In this document: positions 15,782 through 23,710 of the stretch, in pieces
Layout of the letters: the number at the start of each line of letters is the position of its first letter
Position numbering within the stretch: position 1 is the first letter of the stretch
Source: a bacterium
GTDB taxonomy: Bacteria; Elusimicrobiota; Elusimicrobia; UBA1565; UBA9628
Direction: 5' to 3'
Assembly (NCBI GenBank): GCA_021806745.1
Contig: JAJZQS010000018.1
Coordinates: 1-36,250, forward strand
Length of the DNA stretch: 36,250 nt
Notes under the pieces: model-generated
The model's input: the letters and a program-made list of their open reading frames with translations, nothing else
Databases searched by the model: none
What the model was told of the DNA's origin: nothing
Program-made: the position numbers and the translations under genes

Positions 15782-17284
15782 ATGCGCGTCGCGCGCTCGC
15801 TTGCCGACCCGCTCCTGGCCGCGATCCTGCTTCTCGGGGCTTTTTTCTGCTTTTGGAACCTCGACGGCCGCGGCCTTTGGCAGGACGAGGCCGTCACCGC
15901 CGTGCTCGCGCGACGGACGCTGGCGCTCGGCGTCCCGCTGGCCGACGACGGCGTCAATCCCGTCTCCACCGAGCTCGGCCGCGACCGCGCGGCGGACGGC
16001 GTCTGGAACTGGTCGCCGTGGCTGCCGTTCTATCTTTGCGCGGCGGGCCTGCGCGCCGTCGGCGGCGAGGCCGGCGCGCGCCTTCCCTTTGCGCTGGCCG
16101 CCTGGCTGTGCCTGCCTGCCGCCTACTTGTTGGGACTGCGCGTCGGCGGCTCGCGGCGCTCGGCGCGCTTCTCGGCGCTGGCGTTGGCCTTATCCGCTCC
16201 GTTTCTCCTGCACGCGCGCCAGGCTCGCGGATATTCGCTCGCGGCCTTGTGCTGCGCCGTTCTGGCGCTGAGCGTCGAAGGCGTTCTCGAAGACGACCGT
16301 CGTGATTTTTTCTTATTCGTCTTTTTTTCCGCCGTTATGTTCTACACCAACGATCTCGTCGCCCTCGTTTATGTTTTTTCGTCGTTTTTGTCCGTCATGA
16401 CCATCCGCCGTCCCTCGCGAAGCGCCCAACTTCGTTTGACGGCGGCCGTCGCCGTCGTCGCCGCCGCCTGTCTTCCCGGCATTTTTTACTTCCGCGTCTT
16501 CGAGCACGGCGCCGGCCTTTCCGTACTCTCAGCCCCCGTGCGCGCCGTTCGTTCGTTGTCGTATCTCTTCGCGTTCATCCTGCCCTGGCCCGCCGCGCTG
16601 GCCGCGGGCTCGCTCGGCGTTCGCGCCCGCCGTCTGTTGTGGTCGTGCCTGATCTACGCCGCGGTCCTAGGCCTGTCCCCGTGGCTTTTCTCCCGCTACC
16701 TGATCGCCTTGGCGCCGCTCGGCGCCGCGCTGACGGGCGCGGCGCTCGACGCGCTGGCCGCGCGCTCGCGGCTGCTCGCCGCCTCGTGCCTCGCGGCGCT
16801 GGCCACGACCTTGCCTTCGGCCGGGCTGATTCGTTGGGCCGAGTCCGGGCCGCTCCATTCTCCGTTCTTTGCGCTGACCACAGAGGTGCTCAAGGGTTAT
16901 CCGTCCTGCGGCCGCGCGGCGGGGGAGTTCCTCGCCGCGCGCGCCGCGCCGGGCGCGATCGTCTTGACCAATTACGACGACGCCGTGCTCCAGTTCTACG
17001 CGCCCGCGCAGAGGACGCGCGGCGGCGAGCAGGGCCCGCCCTGGCCCGCCGATCCGGACTGGATGGTGCTTCATCCCTACGAGATCAGCCGCGACTCCGG
17101 ACGGGATTTCGATGTCCTCAATTTCGCGCGCGCGCGCCTGGCGCGCGGCGGCTACGCGGTCCAGCCCTTCGTCTGCCGCGACCCGGTCCTGGCCGGCGCG
17201 CCGGAGCCCGAGACGCACCTGTTCGCCGCGCCCTCCGCTGGGAGCTCGACCGTGATCTTGCGACGAGCCCCCGGCTCTCGCTAG
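15782..17284 (+). CDS. GT-C membrane glycosyltransferase (GT39/ArnT-like)
   Basis: A 500-residue polytopic membrane protein. The first luminal loop carries the GT-C acidic motif GLWQDEAVTAVLA near residue 33, followed by about ten hydrophobic helices and a C-terminal soluble periplasmic domain. HARQARGYSLAAL resembles the YPRxY-type region of PMT/ArnT proteins. Such enzymes move a sugar from a polyprenyl-phosphate donor to lipid or protein in the periplasm; acceptor and sugar are unknown. Bases 16300-16510 are notably T-rich because of Phe/Val-rich helices. The start lies four bases after the CYTH stop, so both are probably on one mRNA. Confidence 0.8.
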   Translation: MRVARSLADPLLAAILLLGAFFCFWNLDGRGLWQDEAVTAVLARRTLALGVPLADDGVNPVSTELGRDRAADGVWNWSPWLPFYLCAAGLRAVGGEAGARLPFALAAWLCLPAAYLLGLRVGGSRRSARFSALALALSAPFLLHARQARGYSLAALCCAVLALSVEGVLEDDRRDFFLFVFFSAVMFYTNDLVALVYVFSSFLSVMTIRRPSRSAQLRLTAAVAVVAAACLPGIFYFRVFEHGAGLSVLSAPVRAVRSLSYLFAFILPWPAALAAGSLGVRARRLLWSCLIYAAVLGLSPWLFSRYLIALAPLGAALTGAALDALAARSRLLAASCLAALATTLPSAGLIRWAESGPLHSPFFALTTEVLKGYPSCGRAAGEFLAARAAPGAIVLTNYDDAVLQFYAPAQRTRGGEQGPPWPADPDWMVLHPYEISRDSGRDFDVLNFARARLARGGYAVQPFVCRDPVLAGAPEPETHLFAAPSAGSSTVILRRAPGSR

Positions 17285-18348
17285 GACGCGAGGATGTCGG
17301 CCAGCGAGTGCCCGGTGGTTTGCTTGACGAAGCCATCGTAGGCGTTATAGATCGTGGTCGCGCGCGGGGGCGTGCCTCGCGCCTGCATCAGCAGAAGCAT
17401 CGTCGCGATTTTGTTCAGGGCCTCGGTCAGGCTCGCGCGGCCGGCGTCGTCGACGGCAAGCCCCAGCGCCAGCGCGCGCAGCGGCGCGGCCGCGTCGGGG
17501 GGCAGGCTCGCCGGGTCCAGCGGGTAGCGCTGGTCGTAGAGGAAAAGATCCTCGATCGCCTCGCGCGCCGGCTCGCCGCGGATGGAGTCGATGGCCTCCC
17601 TCGGCGTCGGCTCGGCGAACGCGCCTTGAAGCGGCCGCACGCTCACGAAGTTGTACCAGCTGGGGTGCGCGGTTTCTTGAAGAGCGTCCACGCCCGCCTC
17701 GCGCAGGGCCAGCACCACGTCCAGGCGCTCCGAGGGCGCGATCGCGCCGCAGACGACGACCGTCGCCTCGCGCGAGGTGGTCGTGCGCAGCGCGCGCGGG
17801 CCGTAGTCGGCCGAGTCGGCTAGGCGCGAGGACAGGTAGAAGCCGCCGCCCCACAGGTCGTCGTCGGGGTCGCCCGAGCGCAGGATGCGCGCGTCGAGCT
17901 CGGCCTCGCTCAAGGCGCCGGAGACCCGCGTCGCGTCCAGGTCCGCGCCGCCCCAGTGGTAGAGCGGCGTGGCCGCCGCCAGCGTCGTCAGCGCGCCGAG
18001 TTCGTAAGTCCGGCCGGGCGCGTCCGCCGTCGGCGGGACGACGATCCAGACCGAGCGAGCGCCGGAGGCGTCGGCGCGGATTTGCGCCGAGTATCGGGAT
18101 TGAGGCAGCGCCGAGGCCGGCGCCGCGGTGGGGACCGCGGCCGCGGCCGCCGGAGGCGCCGCGTCGGCCGCCGCGGCGAGAGCGGGAGCGGCTGCCAGCG
18201 CGGGCGCCGCTTCGAGGGAGGGCGCCGCCGCGGTCGGCGCGAGCGGCGCGGCGAGCGCGGCGCCGAGGTCGGAGACGGGCGGGGCGAGTTCGACTTGCGC
18301 CGCGGCATGCGTCGCGGCCAGCGCCAGAGCGGCCAGAAAAGAAGTCAT
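17281..18348 (-). CDS. Secreted protein with ADP-ribosyltransferase-like motifs
   Basis: The protein has 355 residues with a signal peptide MTSFLAALALAATHAAAQ. An Ala/Pro-rich low-complexity stretch of about 75 residues follows, then a globular domain. The pattern LYHWGGADL, then WGGGFYLSSRLADSADYG, then hydrophobic strands recalls the H-Y-(E) layout of PARP/toxin-type ADP-ribosyltransferases (xHG strand, then GxGFYLS..A..YG). The third catalytic residue is not certain, so the call is tentative. The C-terminal third is helical and unrecognised. The ATG at 18348 is preceded by GACAAT-N5; a GTG at 18363 is an alternative. It converges on and overlaps the GT-C gene by four bases. Confidence 0.5.
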   Translation of the reverse strand: MTSFLAALALAATHAAAQVELAPPVSDLGAALAAPLAPTAAAPSLEAAPALAAAPALAAAADAAPPAAAAAVPTAAPASALPQSRYSAQIRADASGARSVWIVVPPTADAPGRTYELGALTTLAAATPLYHWGGADLDATRVSGALSEAELDARILRSGDPDDDLWGGGFYLSSRLADSADYGPRALRTTTSREATVVVCGAIAPSERLDVVLALREAGVDALQETAHPSWYNFVSVRPLQGAFAEPTPREAIDSIRGEPAREAIEDLFLYDQRYPLDPASLPPDAAAPLRALALGLAVDDAGRASLTEALNKIATMLLLMQARGTPPRATTIYNAYDGFVKQTTGHSLADILAS

Positions 18349-18353
18349 GACGC

Positions 18354-18359
18354 ATTGTC
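18354..18359 (-). promoter_or_regulatory. -10-like GACAAT, five bases before the ART-like gene
   Basis: On the minus strand GACAAT-GCGTC-ATG. There is no Shine-Dalgarno sequence. Leaderless initiation at 18348 is implied. Confidence 0.4.
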
Positions 18360-18417
18360 CCACGAGACGTCGGCGCGCCGCGAGGGACCCGCGGTCCGGC
18401 GCGACGCGGCAAAGGTC

Positions 18418-19584
18418 CTAGGCGGCCGTCGCCGCCGCGGCAAGCCCCGCGCAGGCCAGCGCCGAGCAGGCCGCGCCGAAAACGAAGGGGGCCGCGGGCC
18501 CCACGCGCGTCCACAGCAGGCCGGCCGCGACGCTGGCCGAGAAGGCGAGCGCTCCGGTGACGGATTGGAAGACCCCGTGCGCGGTCCCGCGGTTGCCCTC
18601 GTCGGTGAACTGAGACACGACGGCACGAAAAGAGCCCTCGACGAGCGCCGCGTAGACGCCGTAGAGCGCGAACAGGCCCCAGACGACGCCCGACGCGCGC
18701 GCGAGCGCGAAGCCCGCGTAACAGGCCGTGAAGACGGCCAGCCCCGCCGCGACGGTTCTTCTCCGTCCCCAGCGGTCGGCCAGGCGGCCGGTCGCGGGCG
18801 CCAGCGACGCGTTGACCAAGTTGAAGAGAACATAGGCCAGGATCACGCGCGTCTCGCTGAGGCCGTCGGCGCGCGCCCTCAGCAACAAGAAGGAATCCGA
18901 GGAATTGCCCAGGGCGAACAGCCCGTAGACCGCCAGGAAAGTCCAGAACGCGCGCGGCAGGGGCGTGCGCGCGCGCGGCGCGCCGACGCGTTCCGATGCG
19001 GGCGCGGCGTCCGGTTTGCGCGCCTCGCGCACGAACGCGGCCACGATCAGCACCGACGCCGCGGCCGGGACGGCGGCGAATTCGAAGATGCGCCTGTGGT
19101 CGAAGCCCCGGCGCAGGAGCGCGAGCGCGGCCAGAGGCCCCAGCACCGCGCCGGCCGTGTCCATCGCGCGGTGCAGGCCGAACGCGTAGCCGAGCTCGCT
19201 CTTGTCGACCGAGTCGGCGATCAGCGCGTCGCGGGCGCTGCCGCGCAGGCCCTTGCCCGCTCGGTCGAGCATGCGCGCGCCCATCGCCGCGGGCCAGGCC
19301 GCCGACAGGGCCAGCAGCGGCTTGGCCAGCGCCGAGATCGAGTAGCCAAACAGCACCGTCGGCTTGCGCCGCCGCGCACGGTCGCTCCACCAGCCGCCGA
19401 GCGCGCGGCAGGCGCTGGCGGTCAGGTCCGCCGCGCCGTCGACTAGGCCCACCGCGGTGGCCGGCGCGCCCAAGGTCGAGACGATGAACAGCGGCAGGAT
19501 CGGCGCGATCATCTCGCCGGCGATGTCGGCGAAAAAGCTCACCGCGCCCATCGCGACGACGTTGCGGCGAGTCCGTTCGTCCAC
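18418..19584 (-). CDS. MFS transporter
   Basis: A 388-residue protein with about 12 hydrophobic helices. The loop between helices 2 and 3 carries the MFS motif-A variant GGWWSDRARRRKPTVLFGY, and ATGRLADRWGRRRTV is the matching motif in the second half. MGARMLDRAGKGLRGSARDALIADS resembles the MFS subgroup often annotated as YbjJ- or arabinose-efflux-like exporters. The substrate is not predictable. It starts with GTG, five bases after TAGAAT, so it has its own leaderless promoter 33 bases downstream of ppk1, and the ART-like gene follows after 69 bases. Confidence 0.85.
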   Translation of the reverse strand: MDERTRRNVVAMGAVSFFADIAGEMIAPILPLFIVSTLGAPATAVGLVDGAADLTASACRALGGWWSDRARRRKPTVLFGYSISALAKPLLALSAAWPAAMGARMLDRAGKGLRGSARDALIADSVDKSELGYAFGLHRAMDTAGAVLGPLAALALLRRGFDHRRIFEFAAVPAAASVLIVAAFVREARKPDAAPASERVGAPRARTPLPRAFWTFLAVYGLFALGNSSDSFLLLRARADGLSETRVILAYVLFNLVNASLAPATGRLADRWGRRRTVAAGLAVFTACYAGFALARASGVVWGLFALYGVYAALVEGSFRAVVSQFTDEGNRGTAHGVFQSVTGALAFSASVAAGLLWTRVGPAAPFVFGAACSALACAGLAAAATAA

Positions 19585-19589
19585 GCGCT

Positions 19590-19595
19590 ATTCTA
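19590..19595 (-). promoter_or_regulatory. -10 element TAGAAT, five bases before the MFS gene
   Basis: On the minus strand TAGAAT-AGCGC-GTG. The hexamer matches consensus at 5 of 6 positions, and no ribosome binding site precedes the GTG. Confidence 0.5.
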
Positions 19596-19616
19596 GCCGA
19601 TCGGGCGCGGCGGCGC

Positions 19617-21755
19617 TCAGATCTCGCCGCGCTGGAACAGCGCGGTGTCGCGGTAGTCGGAGCGCGCCAGCGCCTCGAAGAAGGTCTGCGAGCGGATGGG
19701 CGCGGCGCCGGGGCCGGGAACGACGCGCGCGTAGGAGCCGTCGGGGCGCAGGGCCCAAGCCTTCTGGTTGTCGGCCAGCCCCTTGCCGAGGATCGTGTCG
19801 TGGACGTAGCGCTTGAGCAGGGGGTCCTTGACCGGGAAGGCCACCTCGTAGCGGGAGTAGAAATTGCGCGGCATCCAGTCCGCGCTGGACAAATAGAGCT
19901 TGCGCGCGCCGCCGGCGCGGAAGTAGTAGATGCGGCTGTGCTCAAGGAAGCGGTCGACGACGCTCGTCACTCGGATGTTTTCGGACATGCCCGCGATGCC
20001 GGGGCGCAGGCAGCAGATGCCGCGCACCATCAAGTCGACCTTGACGCCCGCGCGCGAGGCGTCGTAGAGCGCCTCGATGATGACCGGGTCCACGAGCGCG
20101 TTCATCTTGGCGACGATGTGGCCGCGCGCTCCGGATTTCTGCAGCCGCGTCTCCTCGCGGATGAGCGAGAGCATGCTCGAGTGCAGGTTGACCGGCGCCA
20201 CCAGCAGTTCGCGGAACGCCTCGGGCTTTCGCCCGCGCGCGAGTGCGGTGAAATAGGCCGCCACCTCGCGGCCCAGCGCCTCGTCGCAGGTCAGCAGGCC
20301 CAGGTCGGTGTATTGCTTGGCCGTGACCGGGTGGTAGTTGCCGGTGCCCAGGTGCAGGTAGGACACGAGCTCTCCGCCCTCCTCGCGCAGGACCTGGGTG
20401 ACCTTGGAGTGCACCTTGAAGCGGCCCAGGTGGCGCACGACCTTCACGCCGGCGGCGCGCAATTCCTCGGCCCAGCGCAGGTTGTTGAGCTCGTCGAAGC
20501 GCGCCTTGATCTCCACGTAGGCGACCACGGACTTGCCGTTGGCCGCGGCGGATTTCAGCGCCTCCATCACCGGCGAGTCTTGGCTCGTGCGGTAGAGCGT
20601 GTGGTAGATCGCGCGCGTCTGCGGGTCGCGCGCGGCGCCCTGCAGGAACTTCACGACGATGTCGAAGGAGTCGTAGGGGTGGTGGAGCAGGATGTCGCGC
20701 TTGCGCACGATCGCGAAGGCCGAGCGCGGCTTGCGGAAAGGGCCCGGCACGCGCGGCTCGATGGGCGGGTAGCGCAGCGCGCCCGGCCGCGGCGGCTCGA
20801 TGCGCGCGAGCGTGCGCAAATCCAGCGGCAAATCGAAGCGGTAGAGCGCCCCCGAGTCCAGGCCGAGCGCGGTGGCCAGAAACAGCGCTCCCTCCGAGTA
20901 GGCGGGGGAGTCGACTTCAAGCCGCACGACCTTCGCGCGCGTGCGCCGCTGCACGGCCTCCCAGATCTGGTCTTCGAGCGATTCCTCGTAGTCGGGGCGG
21001 TAGCGCAAGTCGGCGTCGCGGATGATCTTGAACGGGAAGGTCTCGATGACCTCGCGGCCCGCAAACAGCGCGGCGGCGCGGTCGGCCAGCCAGCGCTCGA
21101 GCAGCGCGAAGCGCCGAGCGCCGCGCCGCGTGGGCAGGGGCAGAAGCCGCGCCTCGCGCTCCTCGATGGTGATCACCGCGTACTCGCGCGGGAAGCGCAC
21201 GAACACGTGGATGCGCTCGCTCATCAAGGCCGGCGGCGGGTCCGGGTAGCGGCGCAAGACCACGCGCAGGCGGGGCAGCCGCCGGTGGATCTCGCGGTCG
21301 GACGAGCGCGACGCGGAGAAGTCGGTCAAGATCTCGACGCCCTCCCGGCGCAGCGCGGCCAGCACGTCTTCGAGCACCGCGGCCTGGCGCGACTTCTGGC
21401 GCAACGCGTGCTCGCGGATCTGCGCCAGCGCCTGGCGCGCGGAAAGCCCGTCCGGGAAGCGTTTGAGCGGGAATCGGCGCGCGATCTTGCCGATCTCGGC
21501 CACGCGGACCATGAAGAACTCGTCGAGGTTGGAGCTGACGATGGTCGCAAAGCGCAGGCGCTCCAGCGCAGGCACCGTGGCGTCGGCGGCCTCCGACAGC
21601 ACGCGGTCGTTGAACGCCAACCACGACAGGTCGCGGTTGAACAGGCGCTCGGAGGCCTTCAGTCCCTCGTCGGGCCGGACGGCGGCGGCCGGGGCGTCGT
21701 CGATGCGCAGAGCCGGGAGTTGGAGTCGTGGCGGCATGGCCGAAGCGGAGGCCAT
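19617..21755 (-). CDS. ppk1: Polyphosphate kinase 1
   Basis: The 712-residue enzyme (E. coli Ppk is 688) makes long-chain polyphosphate from ATP. The N-terminal domain is typical (FNRDLSWLAFNDRVLSEA, FATIVSSNLDEFFMVRVAEI). The autophosphorylated His is near residue 449 in RFKVHSKVTQVL, followed by YLHLGTGNYHPVTAKQYTDLGL. The second catalytic His is near 606 in FLEHSRIYYF, then LYLSSADWMPRNF. Both are offset by about 14 from E. coli His435 and His592, so the core is complete. ATG 21755 is six bases after the stop of the MFS gene upstream, with no ribosome binding site; an in-frame ATG at 21737 is the alternative. It is the last gene of a four-gene operon. Confidence 0.96.
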   Translation of the reverse strand: MASASAMPPRLQLPALRIDDAPAAAVRPDEGLKASERLFNRDLSWLAFNDRVLSEAADATVPALERLRFATIVSSNLDEFFMVRVAEIGKIARRFPLKRFPDGLSARQALAQIREHALRQKSRQAAVLEDVLAALRREGVEILTDFSASRSSDREIHRRLPRLRVVLRRYPDPPPALMSERIHVFVRFPREYAVITIEEREARLLPLPTRRGARRFALLERWLADRAAALFAGREVIETFPFKIIRDADLRYRPDYEESLEDQIWEAVQRRTRAKVVRLEVDSPAYSEGALFLATALGLDSGALYRFDLPLDLRTLARIEPPRPGALRYPPIEPRVPGPFRKPRSAFAIVRKRDILLHHPYDSFDIVVKFLQGAARDPQTRAIYHTLYRTSQDSPVMEALKSAAANGKSVVAYVEIKARFDELNNLRWAEELRAAGVKVVRHLGRFKVHSKVTQVLREEGGELVSYLHLGTGNYHPVTAKQYTDLGLLTCDEALGREVAAYFTALARGRKPEAFRELLVAPVNLHSSMLSLIREETRLQKSGARGHIVAKMNALVDPVIIEALYDASRAGVKVDLMVRGICCLRPGIAGMSENIRVTSVVDRFLEHSRIYYFRAGGARKLYLSSADWMPRNFYSRYEVAFPVKDPLLKRYVHDTILGKGLADNQKAWALRPDGSYARVVPGPGAAPIRSQTFFEALARSDYRDTALFQRGEI

Positions 21756-21761
21756 GATAGC

Positions 21762-23030
21762 TTATTGCTCCCGGCCGTCGCGGCTCAGCCTCGCGGCCGC
21801 CGCGAACTGGGCCAGCGCCAGCGCGGCCAGCCCCGCGCCGACCGCGGCGAAGGCCCCGCGCGGACCCGCGCCCAGCGCGAAGGCCGCGCCCACCAGCGCC
21901 TTGACCAAGACCGAGGCGCCGTCGGCGCAAAACCGCGCGGCCGCGGTGACTCCACCGATGAGTCCGGCCGGCGTGCGCTCCTGCGCGCGGCGCGTCAGCG
22001 CCAGGCGCGCGCCGACGTTGCCCAGCGAAAACAAAAACGCCGCGGCCAGCATGGGCGCCAGGCCGCCCGGCGCCCAGCCCAGGGCCAACGCCAGCGCGCC
22101 CGCGCCGCCCGCCGCGAGCCACCCGGCCGCGCCCGCTCCCGCTCGCCGCGCGTAGAGCAGGGCGCCGAGCGCGCCGCCGATGCCAAAGGCCGCGCCGACC
22201 AGGCCCGCGGTCTCGGGACGAGACAGGATCGCGGAGGCGAAGAAGGCCGACAGCAGCTTGCGCAGCGGATACAGGTTCAGCGCCGCCGCCCCCGCGACCG
22301 CGGCGAGCAGGACCGGGTCGGCCAGCACGGCGCCCAGGCCCTGCAGGGGCCCTCCGGGCGCCGCCCCGGGGCGCGAAGGCCTGGGGCGCAGGGGCTCGGG
22401 GCGCGTGCGGCGGGGGATGGTCCAGAAGGCGAGCGCGGCCAAGACGAAGCCCGCCGGCACCAGCGCGTGCGCGGCCAAGCTCGCGGCGCGAGGACCGCGC
22501 AGCAGCAGAGCGGCCAGAAGCGCGGGGCCCAGCGCCGCGCCCAGGTCGAAGACGAACTCGTAGCGCGCGTTGACCGCGTCGAGCGCGGCGGCGTCTCGTC
22601 CGGCCAGCTCCAGCGGCAGCGCGTGGGCGGCGGTGTCGGCAAATCCCCGCACCAGGGCGTCGAGCGTGTAGGCCGCGGCGGCCGCGGCCAGCGTCAGGCG
22701 CCCGGACAGCCACAGGAGGGGAATCAGCGCCAGGCTCGCGCCGCGCAGCAAGGTGGCCGCGCACAGAAGGCGCCGCGCGCCGAAGCGGTCGGCGGGCCAG
22801 CCGGCCAGGAACGCCCCGCCCATGTGCACCGAGGTGTCGAAGGCCGAAAAGAGGGCCGCGTCGGCCAAGGAGCCGCCGGCCAGCCGCGCGATGAGCAGGG
22901 GTTGGAGCAGGTGCAGCGCGCCGTTGACGATCTGCGCCAGGAACACCCCGGCCAGAAATCCCGTCGGCGCGCCAAGCGCCGGCGAGAGCGCCGCTGGGTT
23001 CTCGGCGGGCGCTTCCAGCACCGCGCTCAC
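21762..23030 (-). CDS. MFS protein, paralogue of the fused MFS domain
   Basis: A 422-residue protein with 12 hydrophobic helices and short tails. Its N-terminal half (FLAGVFLAQIVNGALHLLQP, AGWPADRFGARRLL, VRGFADTAAHALPLELAGRD) aligns well with the MFS domain of the large fusion gene two genes upstream (YLAGAFMAQLASN, GGRMTDRWGAKPVLL, CRGLADTARSTLPSEVAGAD). A local duplication is likely. The substrate is unknown. It overlaps the phosphatase gene by four bases (ATGA) and precedes ppk1 by six bases, so its function is probably tied to theirs, perhaps export or import of a phosphorylated compound. Confidence 0.82.
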   Translation of the reverse strand: MSAVLEAPAENPAALSPALGAPTGFLAGVFLAQIVNGALHLLQPLLIARLAGGSLADAALFSAFDTSVHMGGAFLAGWPADRFGARRLLCAATLLRGASLALIPLLWLSGRLTLAAAAAAYTLDALVRGFADTAAHALPLELAGRDAAALDAVNARYEFVFDLGAALGPALLAALLLRGPRAASLAAHALVPAGFVLAALAFWTIPRRTRPEPLRPRPSRPGAAPGGPLQGLGAVLADPVLLAAVAGAAALNLYPLRKLLSAFFASAILSRPETAGLVGAAFGIGGALGALLYARRAGAGAAGWLAAGGAGALALALGWAPGGLAPMLAAAFLFSLGNVGARLALTRRAQERTPAGLIGGVTAAARFCADGASVLVKALVGAAFALGAGPRGAFAAVGAGLAALALAQFAAAARLSRDGREQ

Positions 23031-23710
23031 GCGGCCTCGAGCTCCCGCGCGGGCCAGGAGTCCTTTCGCGCGTAGACGCGCCGTGCGGGGACGCCGACCA
23101 GGCGCCGCTCGGGCAGGATCAGCGCGGTGAGAGCGCCGCCGTAGACGCAGCCGGTGTCTAGTCCCACCGCGTTGCGGCGCACGACGGGCTTGGGCGCGGC
23201 CCAGTGGCCGAACACGGCCAGGCGCTCGTCTTCGTAGCGCTCATACCACGGCTCGCCCGTGTCTTTCAGGCGGCGCAGGCCGGTCAGCATCACGTCGGAC
23301 TGGCGCGCGAGCGCGCGGCGCGGGTCGAAGCCGGCGTGGACGACGAGCAAATCCGGTTCGTCGATGGTCAGCGGCCAGCCGGCGATGACGCGCATCGCCG
23401 GCTCGTAGAGCTCGCCCAACTGGCGCACGGTTTCCATGTCGTAGGGCTTGACGTCGGGCAGAACGCCGCGGCGGCGGCAGTTGAGAAAGCGCAGTTCGTG
23501 GTTGCCGAGAACGCACTCGACATTCGGCGCGCGCATGGCCCACTCGAGCACGCCGCGGCTGTCGGGTCCCTTGCAGATCAGGTCGCCGACGCAGATGACG
23601 CGGTCCTCGCGTCCCACGCGGGCGGCGCGCAGCAGTTCGCGCAGTTCGGCCGAGCAGCCGTGGATGTCGCCGATGACGACGGTGCGGCGCGGGACTCTTT
23701 TATGGCGCAT
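23027..23710 (-). CDS. ApaH-like metallophosphatase
   Basis: A 227-residue PPP-type metallophosphoesterase with all metal-binding motifs: VIGDIHGC, VGDLICKGPDS, LGNHELRFL, VVHAGFDP and VFGHW. The ending GLDTGCVYGGALTALILPE is typical of ApaH-like enzymes. Members split dinucleoside polyphosphates; eukaryotic ApaH-like Ppn2 and related enzymes cut polyphosphate. Its place between the fusion gene (11-base overlap) and the MFS-ppk1 pair (4-base overlap) makes polyphosphate or a nucleotide polyphosphate a good guess for its substrate. A protein phosphatase role is the alternative. Confidence 0.85.
   Translation of the reverse strand: MRHKRVPRRTVVIGDIHGCSAELRELLRAARVGREDRVICVGDLICKGPDSRGVLEWAMRAPNVECVLGNHELRFLNCRRRGVLPDVKPYDMETVRQLGELYEPAMRVIAGWPLTIDEPDLLVVHAGFDPRRALARQSDVMLTGLRRLKDTGEPWYERYEDERLAVFGHWAAPKPVVRRNAVGLDTGCVYGGALTALILPERRLVGVPARRVYARKDSWPARELEAA

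Noticed and set aside
16300-16510. T-rich patch in the GT-C gene as a foreign insertion
   Set aside because: The patch encodes Phe/Val-rich membrane helices in frame with the rest, which explains the composition.
21754-21759. TATCAT overlapping the ppk1 ATG as an own promoter for ppk1
   Set aside because: Transcription would start after the ATG, and the next in-frame ATG has no ribosome binding site; the six-base gap to the gene upstream argues for co-transcription.
19800-23075. Very long open frame (about 1090 codons) on the plus strand opposite ppk1 and the MFS gene
   Set aside because: It is rich in Arg, Gln and Gly as expected from the complement of GC-rich codons, shows no domain, and lies exactly antisense to two well-recognised genes.
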